Below are positions 57,190-64,000 of a DNA stretch of 64,000 nucleotides, in pieces (position 1 is the first letter of the stretch; each line of letters opens with the position of its first letter). Origin of the DNA: Trichobilharzia szidati (Eukaryota; Platyhelminthes; Trematoda; Strigeidida; Schistosomatidae); NCBI GenBank assembly GCA_944472155.2, contig OX235272.1, positions 87,488,020 through 87,552,019 on the forward strand, read 5' to 3'. Below the pieces are notes generated by a model. That model did not search any database, was not told the origin of the DNA, and was given only the letters and a program-made list of their open reading frames with translations. The position numbers and the translations under genes are program-made.

Positions 57190-57785
57190 TAGATTTGGTC
57201 AAAAATTGATATCAGTAAGAGAATTATTGAAAACTAGGGAGTACTAGAACCTGTCTTGTCCTTCTTCGCGACTCTTCACAGGTGCGAACCCATGATCTCA
57301 CTAGAAAAGAAACATACGATATAAGTCATATACAATCCCACTTGTCGTCGGTGGGACATCCACTCGTAAAAACAAAATCAATCCTTACAAACCAACTACT
57401 GAAAATTAATCTGATGCTCGCTGGTGACTTCCTACAGGGCGGAGTTTCCTGGAGTTCTAGTGAGAAGTCATGACCAGTGAGGTCCATCCAGTCGGGATAT
57501 GAGGATGGATTTCTCACTGATGATATCGGTTGGTGGTCACGCTATAATCGCGAATTGGTAGAACTTAGAATTCATGGGCCATTGAATCGGGCCTCAGTGG
57601 CTGAAAGGCAAACGAGTTCTCCTAGTAACCGGAAAGTCCTGGGTTCGAACCCCAGTGGATGCGTACTGATGATGATTCCCAAACTAGAATGAAACAGCTG
57701 TCCACTACTCGTTGTTGGTTTTCAGTGGTTCTATAACCGATATCAATCCGTGATCAGCTCGTGAAAACAAAACCATTCCTTACAA
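57190..57785 (+). mobile_element. SINE A with distant inverted stub
   Basis: Minus stub 57190-57243, then from 57360 a plus copy with A-box-like TGGCTGAAAGG, B box GGTTCGAACCC and the end GATCAGCTCGTGAAAACA. A further tail scrap lies at 57935-58025. Confidence 0.7.
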
Positions 57786-58029
57786 ACCAACCATGGAAAA
57801 TACGATTTGGCGATGCTGACAGCCAGTGACATCAATGAACAGCCACTCCATACTTCAGATAATTGACCTTAAAAATACAACGCCACAACTTCTCATTATA
57901 ACTTCAGGATATTCGTGTTGTAGCTTTTACTGAAGAGTCGAATACTAGGACCATAAAAGAACTGTCGTGTTTTCCTTGGTTTTCAGTGATTCTCTGAATG
58001 ATATTGATTCACCGCCAAATCTAATTTGA

Positions 58030-58530
58030 AGTTCATTTATGTAATTTTGTAAAATTTGACTACTGAATCAACGACATTGTTCTTACGAAAAAAAGAAGGT
58101 TATATGATAAAATAAATATACATGATGTACTATAAGAACAGAACTTGGGCATTTTGTTAGAGTATCATTCCACTATTCAGAAAGTTTATTGAATAAAAGT
58201 TTCACAGTGTTTCTCCATTATGCATGGTGCGTTATATGTTCAATCGAATTAAGAAGTGATTTTCACAAAATTCACTGTCAACTCGAAATTGTATCCAGAA
58301 GGAGTAGCTTTATTGCATATTCCCTCTAATGGTAGCCTCGTAGTGCGTTGTTATGCCTGTTTAACGACAAGTTATATTCTGTATATTTTTTTTTCAAAGA
58401 AATTTTGCACAAAAAATTTTCTTCTTGAGTACATATTATGCGTGACATTTTTCTCTTCAACCGCGTGACACTTACTGCACTTTTATCGAAAAATCTACCT
58501 TGAATCTGATATCTCTTTAATATAATGGAT
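58030..58530. other. Unclassified repeat, partly shared with 8060-8130 and 9570-9740
   Basis: Strings around 58150-58200 and 58430-58540 resemble those two places in the same order. Nature unknown. Confidence 0.35.
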
Positions 58531-58534
58531 TAAA

Positions 58535-58800
58535 GTAGTTGATTTTTCGTGGTCACTCAGGAACATCTCCCTGTATGGCTAAGTAAAGTTGTGGTGAAAA
58601 CCATTAACAGTTCAATATTGGACCATCTGGTGCAGACATACCACAAAGCCAATGTTAAAGAATCCTTCTCTATCATCTACCGGGTGCCTAATAAATTACC
58701 AAAATCGTCGAAGCACCGCATGCTCCAAACAACAGAGGCTATTGCAATTCACCTCAGACAACCAGTGCTCTGTGTTCAAAAGAAGCAAGTCTAGCCAGCC
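58535..58800 (+). pseudogene. PLE family B C-terminal fragment
   Basis: Frame 58549-58794: QEHLPVWLSKVV, SSILDHLVQTYHKANVKESF, RMLQTTEAIAIHLRQPVLCV, ending QKKQV. 5'-truncated within the nuclease. Confidence 0.75.
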
Positions 58801-59279
58801 ACTACTACTGCCTTCAGTAGAGACAATAAATTCATGAATTTGTAATATTACCTTTCCTCATTTTTCTGACATTCAGTTTATTGTTGTGTTGATACTGTTG
58901 AGCTGTAATCTATCAGTATTATTCATTTGATGTTATTTAAAGACACTAATGTTGTTGTTCATAACACTAATTCATTCACTCATTCACTATAATGTATACA
59001 TAACTGTAGAGCCTGATGAAGAGGAAGTTATAGAAAAGAGTACTCTTTGTTCAGTATAAATTATTTTGAAAAGCATAATTTCCAAAGATATGTCATTAGA
59101 ATTGTAAATTTTCGATAGCAAATTGCCTAATACAGAAAGCGTTAATCGGGTAAAAACTACAATAAAATTAAGTAAGAAAATTGAATGATGTAATGTAATT
59201 GATGAGACTGAGTACAGCTCAACTAAAATTGGAAGACAGACAAGTTGAGAACAGTATTAATAAATAAGGAGTTTAAATG
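58801..59279. other. No recognised feature (probable PLE UTR)
   Basis: AT-rich sequence following the PLE end. Confidence 0.35.
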
Positions 59280-59715
59280 TCATTGACCATTCAGTCAATT
59301 GGGACGGTGTTAAATGACCTATGTATGAATTCTAACGTTATCATCTCGTCATATTAGCGCTGCCCTTATCAATGCCTTCGACAGGCATATACCTGGTCAC
59401 GACTTCCCTTTAGAGCTTCAACACATCCATCCGGTAGCCATCAGTTAGATGGTGATTGATATTCAAATTATAGGATTTGTGTAGATTTTGCATTTAATAT
59501 CAAAGTTAGAATTCAAGGGTTATCGAATTCGGGACCAATGTGGCTGAATGGTTAGCAAGCTTAGACTCGTAAACTGAGGGTCCTGTGTTAGATCTCTGTC
59601 GGGTTCATTGGGTGTGCAGTGCTGAAGAGTCCCCAAAATAGGATGATACGGCTATCCAGTGTTCCCTGGTTTCCGATGTTCTATCTAACTGATGTTCGTT
59701 CACGACGAAAGTCTA
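59280..59715. mobile_element. Head-to-head pair of SINE A copies
   Basis: Decayed minus piece 59280-59470, plus copy 59500-59715 (A-box-like TGGCTGAATGG; GCTGAAGAGTCCCCAAAATA remnant). Confidence 0.6.
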
Positions 59716-59952
59716 ACAAGTAAAATTATAATCAGCAAGAGTATAGATTCCACGGGATGAGTAAAGGTCAGTGGTACGACAGAAAATATGAATAGTACAA
59801 AAAAATTTCAAAAAAGCCAGACAGGATATGCTGAATATAAGTTCATAGGGTGATAAATATACATCGACAATAGTAATAAAATGAGTCGTGTAAACCTATC
59901 ACCTAAGCTATAGATAGATAATTGGACCGTTGCTATGCCAACGAACTAGTAG

Positions 59953-60299
59953 TGTAACAACAGAAGACAAGGGCCAGGCAACAGATCGTTTATTAAGGAA
60001 ATCAAAGCATATTTATGTATTTTCATGTACATTATTATAGATTATTGTAAGCAAACAAACACAGTCTTCTGATTGGTTGTTTCTCACTTAAATTTAATCT
60101 TTCATCTCTTTGTGACTGTTTCTTGAATGTCAGATCATCTATATGTTAACTGCATCCGCCTACGCAAAGTCTGCTGTGGTCGCTTTTTGAATCAGTCTTG
60201 TTAATATTTTCTCACGACAAATCTTGAGAACGTAAACATTGACGTCAATTACTGTCTACCAATTTGGCTAGCAGACAGCTCTCACCACACTAGTATTCA
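59953..60299 (-). repeat. Solo LTR
   Basis: 347 bp from TGTGGTGAGAGC to CTTCTGTTGTTACA on the minus strand, with AATAAA near the end. No clear target duplication (GTAG versus CTAG). Confidence 0.8.
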
Positions 60300-60544
60300 G
60301 AAAGAATCATGCTGTCAAGGTAGATGCTTAAAAACCTAGGCAACTTGATATCTTGTTATTAGACGGTTGGAGGCAATCGGAAGGAAGCCTAAGTTTCGTG
60401 CTTGTTAAGCACTCACCAGTCAGTAAGGCAAACTATCTGCCATGGTAATCACACTGCAAACTTGACTGATAGAATTCATTATGCACCACACAAAGGGCTA
60501 GACACATGACACTAGTCACTTACTCCTGAGTGTTCAATTAAACT
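60300..60544. other. No recognised feature
   Basis: Unique-looking sequence, with no supported gene. Confidence 0.4.
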
Positions 60545-61905
60545 TGATTTTTTCAACGGCGAATTCATTTTCTTAGTTGGACAATCGCAAATACATATGG
60601 GTTATTTTCTGTGCATGTGTACATTAAGTTAGTCAAACAAAAATACGATTGATTTTGGTTATTTTAACTTAAGTGAGGGAGGGGAAGGGTGGTGAGAACT
60701 AGTAAGATCTGGGTGAAGTTACGTAATACAAAAACGGTCAAGAAAATTGGGTGTTACTTAAACTAGTGCAGTAACAAATGTAAGTGATGAGTTGTCACAA
60801 ACAGTTATTAAAAAGAAGTTGCGTAATTATATCAATAGTTTCATGATTGAGTTGTCCTCAGGATACACACACAGGAACAAAGTAGAGAATTCCAAATAAC
60901 GCATGAGTTCTAAATGAAGGCAAGAATTATAAGCAATTCAAGAAACAGGCAAACAAAGTGGTCACTATGATAGTAGAAGTGGTTGAGTAATTCTCTCTTG
61001 TATGTACAGCTCCAGTTTTTCTATGTGAATGGCCAGAGCATCAGCGATACAAAGAAAACAAAGCCGCATTGGTTATTCTTGACTCTGTAGATTACTTTGA
61101 AGCAGGTGTTTGTTGAGATGGAATGATCAGTGTTAACCAGGTGTTCAATTATCGCACTCCTAATTGCACCACTATTGCCTTTTCGCAACCATGCTGGATA
61201 GTATTCTTGAATCCTCTTGGGCAGGGTGCGCTTCAAACGACCGATATACGTGGCTCCACAGCAGCAGGTGAACTGATATATGCACATACTAGTGGTCAGG
61301 TGGGGGGATCTTGTCCTTAAGGCTTCTGTAGATCAGTGGACGACTGGAGAACACTATTCTTAGCGTTGCTGCAAAGAATTTTCTTCTCAGAGATGATGTT
61401 ATCCTTCTCTTCAGAATATGGCTTGTTAAATCTCTCTTGAAATCGGAGTTCATGTAGAGTTTCTTTTTCGGCGCATGTGAAGTTTCATTTCTTGTATTCA
61501 TTTAGAACTCTTACGTAATTTCGTATTATCTACTTTGTTTCTACGTGTGTCCTGAGTACAACTCAATCATCAAACTATTTATATTATTATGTGACTCCTT
61601 TTTAACAACTATTTATGACAACTCACCACTTACATTTGTTACTACACTAGTTTCATTAACACCCAGTTTTCTTGACCGTTTTTGTGTGACGTAACTCCAC
61701 CCAAAACTTACTTATTCTCACCTGTTTGGTGAAAATAACCATAACTGACTGTATTTTCGTGTGACAAACTTAATATACACATGCATTCAAAGTAGCTTAT
61801 ATATATTTGCGATTGTACAGCTCAGAAAATGAATTCGCCGAAAGAGGCTCTTCGTTGAACTAAGCGTTTTGTTTTCATTAATGCCTGAATGGGGGTTATT
61901 CATGA
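60545..61905 (-). mobile_element. PLE family B copy flanked by inverted terminal regions
   Basis: The left block 60545-60910 and right block about 61495-61905 are inverted copies of one terminal region (GACAATCGCAAATACATATG against ATATATTTGCGATTGTACAG). The minus ORF lies between them. Confidence 0.75.
61021..61501 (-). pseudogene. PLE family B protein fragment, frameshifted
   Basis: Two minus frames: 61501-61289 (RRITSSLRRKFFAATLRIVF) and 61287-61021 (CIYQFTCCCGATYIGRLKRT, then VNTDHSISTNTCFKVIYRVK). Strongly similar to 55083-55586. A frameshift near 61288 and a small deletion before the C-terminus inactivate it. Confidence 0.75.
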
Positions 61906-62036
61906 ATTAAAACTTGATTTTTCCCTAGAGTATTATTATATACGAAGATAAAATTGTTGAAAATAATGTGGTAAAGGATCCCGACACATTAATTTCATCG
62001 TGGCATGCTAACTTCTGACTTTAGATTACTTCTATC

Positions 62037-62236
62037 GCTGGGTTGCCGGAGCACAGTGGTTAGGACTCTTGCCGACCATGCACATGGTCCGGAGTTCGAT
62101 CCCTTGCCGGCGCACACCCGATATCTATGGTCGGCCTGAATTTGGGCTACCGATATCCATGCTGAAAATTCCATACTTGTACTGAAAATACGGTGTGGAA
62201 TCAAGCTGTAAATCAAAATAAAAAATAAAAATAATA
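62037..62236 (+). mobile_element. SINE B copy
   Basis: Plus copy: head GGAGCACAGTGG, B-box-like AGTTCGATCCC, the family body, and an A-rich tail at 62211-62236. Confidence 0.8.
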
Positions 62237-62369
62237 AAGTAGGATATATTACAGTAATTCATATGAACTGTGATCAAGATTTGACCGGATAGATGCAAAA
62301 TAATTGAGCGCTGAGTGAGAAGTAGAGATTTATAAAATTATATTTGTAAAATCTCAGCGAAATTGAAAT

Positions 62370-62427
62370 GATTAATTCCAACGTTTCGTTCGGCAATCTG
62401 GTCCGAACTTCTTCAGGGAAATTAATC
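62370..62427 (-). ncRNA. Two-helix PLE terminal RNA motif, variant 1
   Basis: On the minus strand GATTAATTTCC pairs with GGAATTAATC and GTTCGG with CCGAAC (6 of 6), around CTGAAGAA / GAAACGTT. Best-preserved copy. Confidence 0.5.
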
Positions 62428-62955
62428 GAATTAAAATAAACGGGTTTATATATAAAAGGACCAACTCATGTTTTTTTTAATTTTGTCCAATCATGGGTCA
62501 TGCAACAGTCATCAACATGTATAATAAATAAATAAATAAAATAGTATGTTTATATATAAAAGTACATCTCTTTTAAATTGTTTGTCCAGTCATGTGAATC
62601 AAAAAACAGCTATCAATAGGTATAGTAAACAAAACAAGACAAAATCTTTAATATGGACTGTGATCAAAATTTGACCTCAGACTTTCAAAATTAGTCTACT
62701 TTTGTTAAAATATATATGTGTTATGCAGTATCAATGGTGTGTGTGTGCATGTGTGTATGTGTGTGGGTGAACAGTCATAAAACATTTGTTATTCTCATAT
62801 GAACTGTGATCAAGAATTGACCGGATGTTCGCAAAATAATTGAGATGATTTTTACAAATATAATATAATTTTATAGATTTGTTATTCTCTCCATAAAAGG
62901 ACGTAGACAATCGGGAATTTGATCAAGTGTGACTAGTTGTTGAAACATATCCAAT

Positions 62956-63426
62956 TTATTTATTAGTCAGGATTTGCCATGCATCAGCTAAGATCACACC
63001 TTCACGTCTGTTCAAACTGTTGGGATTCACCCATATATGTAGGGCTTCTGCAGTCAGTCTTTCTTTATATGAACCAAAACCTTTCTGTAAAACCTTAGTC
63101 TTATCAAAGTCGATTTTGTGTCCCGTTTCTATCGAGTGCAGTGCAATCGCTGAGTTGTTTTCTAGCTTCTTCAAGTCTGCAGAGGTCTTTGGAACCACCT
63201 TTAGACATTGTTTATGCTCTTTCACCCTTACATTTACCTGTCTGGAAGTTTCTCCTACATATACGGCGTTACAATCCCCACAATTGATCTGGTATACACA
63301 ATTTTGCTGGTTTTCTTGTTCTATTTTATCCTTAACCTTAACCAGTAATGAGCGTAAGGTGTTTGATGCACGAAAATACACTCGTATATTATGGTCGTTA
63401 AGGATTCGCTTTATTTCGTCTCTCAT
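62956..63426 (-). CDS. PLE family C protein fragment (GIY-YIG), open frame
   Basis: 156 codons, differing from the nuclease part of 49146-49820 at only about ten residues: RVYFRASNTLRSLLVKVKD, VYQINCGDCNAVYVGETSRQ, VRVKEHKQCLKVVPKT, and LTAEALHIWVNPNSLNRREG with the expected Glu and Asn. Here the core Arg context (SRQVNVRVKEH) looks more typical than in the other copy. The RT and upstream region are missing; inverted terminal sequence lies immediately 5'. Confidence 0.8.
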   Translation of the reverse strand: MRDEIKRILNDHNIRVYFRASNTLRSLLVKVKDKIEQENQQNCVYQINCGDCNAVYVGETSRQVNVRVKEHKQCLKVVPKTSADLKKLENNSAIALHSIETGHKIDFDKTKVLQKGFGSYKERLTAEALHIWVNPNSLNRREGVILADAWQILTNK

Positions 63427-63599
63427 ACAATTTCAATTTCGCTGAGATTTTACAAATATAATTTTATAAATTACAGTAATTCTTGATCTTAATAGACGTA
63501 GATAATTATCTGTACTTTTCACTCAGTGTCCAGCTGTTCTGGAACTATTCAGTGAAATCTTGATCATAGTTCATATGAATTGTCTGTACAGCTTCAAAT

Positions 63600-64000
63600 G
63601 AACATGTTTTGTTACCTTACAATATATAAACTCAAGGGCAGCGAAAGAATTTCTAGAAGCATAACATTTGAACGAAACTGCACACGGCAGATGCAAGGTC
63701 TGTCGTGTGATCTACATCTTGCTAAGATAGAAAAGCCATCATTCCTTCAATCATGTGTAAATCAACCTATTGGGTCAATAGTTAAGCCTAACAAATTCGA
63801 TAATCAGATACAGTTAGCTTTTTTTACAACACAACCAATTTGTCCTTGTGTGAACCAATAGAAGTAAAGGTCAAAAAGCGTTTATTTAACCTCTCGTGTG
63901 ATTGGATAAAAATGAAGTGTGAAAATCACTGCCTACATTCATGATATGGTCTGTAAATATTGTTTCACATCATAAACAAGTTAGTATTAAAGTTACCAGT
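63600..64000. other. No recognised feature
   Basis: The open frame 63580-63861 (plus) has no recognisable family. AT-rich to the window end. Confidence 0.4.

Larger units (their letters stand above)
62240..63590 (-). mobile_element. PLE family C copy with inverted terminal pieces
   Basis: Minus copy with ORF and terminal region (62338-63430). At its 5' side, 63430-63587 repeats the terminal sequence in inverted orientation, matching 62250-62380. Confidence 0.7.

Noticed and set aside
59953..60299. Clear target duplication around this solo LTR
   Set aside because: The flanking tetramers are GTAG and CTAG, which do not match.

Overview
The window is AT-rich animal DNA, about two thirds A+T, with no recognisable cellular gene. 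It looks like a blood fluke (Schistosoma or a close relative). Four things point there. It holds many tRNA-derived SINEs resembling the Smα family, some with hammerhead-ribozyme remnants. It has several Penelope-like elements (PLEs) with a GIY-YIG endonuclease. It has an RTE retrotransposon of the SR2 kind. It has a CsRn1/Boudicca-type Gypsy element whose Gag carries a Cys-His-Cys-Cys knuckle. The species cannot be fixed from the sequence. The density of nested repeats suggests heterochromatin, possibly of a sex chromosome, but that is inference.

Layout. 1-3.4 kb: a CR1-like LINE on the minus strand, with an intact PHD-finger ORF1 and an open endonuclease-RT ORF2 running off the left edge. 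3.4-8.4 kb: the most repeat-poor stretch. 8.4-11.1 kb: a SINE and a terminal-inverted-repeat (TIR) transposon that contains a perfect 51-bp foldback, followed by a 495-base assembly gap. 11.7-13.1 kb: a second, broken LINE. 13.2-20.6 kb: SINEs, PLE 3' fragments, an RTE tail and a TIR element carrying telomere-like repeats. 20.7-22.5 kb: a PLE with an open RT plus GIY-YIG frame behind a partial tandem copy. 22.7-27.9 kb: the best-preserved element, a Gypsy LTR retrotransposon with LTRs identical over 344 bp, intact gag and pol, and a canonical GGGAAAC -1 frameshift site. 28-36 kb: SINEs, an RTE pseudogene, a solo LTR and a complete 696-bp TIR element with a perfect 8-bp target duplication. 36-45.4 kb: two paralogous PLE tracts, one interrupted by a solo LTR and the other by a second PLE, each with its target duplication, plus two RTE copies. 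46-64 kb: a mosaic of RTE, PLE, SINE and solo-LTR fragments; several PLE copies are flanked by inverted copies of their own ends.

The parts do not form a pathway. Autonomous elements (CR1-like, RTE, PLE, Gypsy) supply machinery, while SINEs and short TIR elements are non-autonomous passengers. The most informative signals are structural: a frameshift signal, hammerhead-related RNA motifs, a covarying two-helix motif in PLE ends, recurrent inverted (snap-back) arrangements of PLE and SINE copies, and nested insertions with readable target duplications. All alignments were made by eye and no database was searched.
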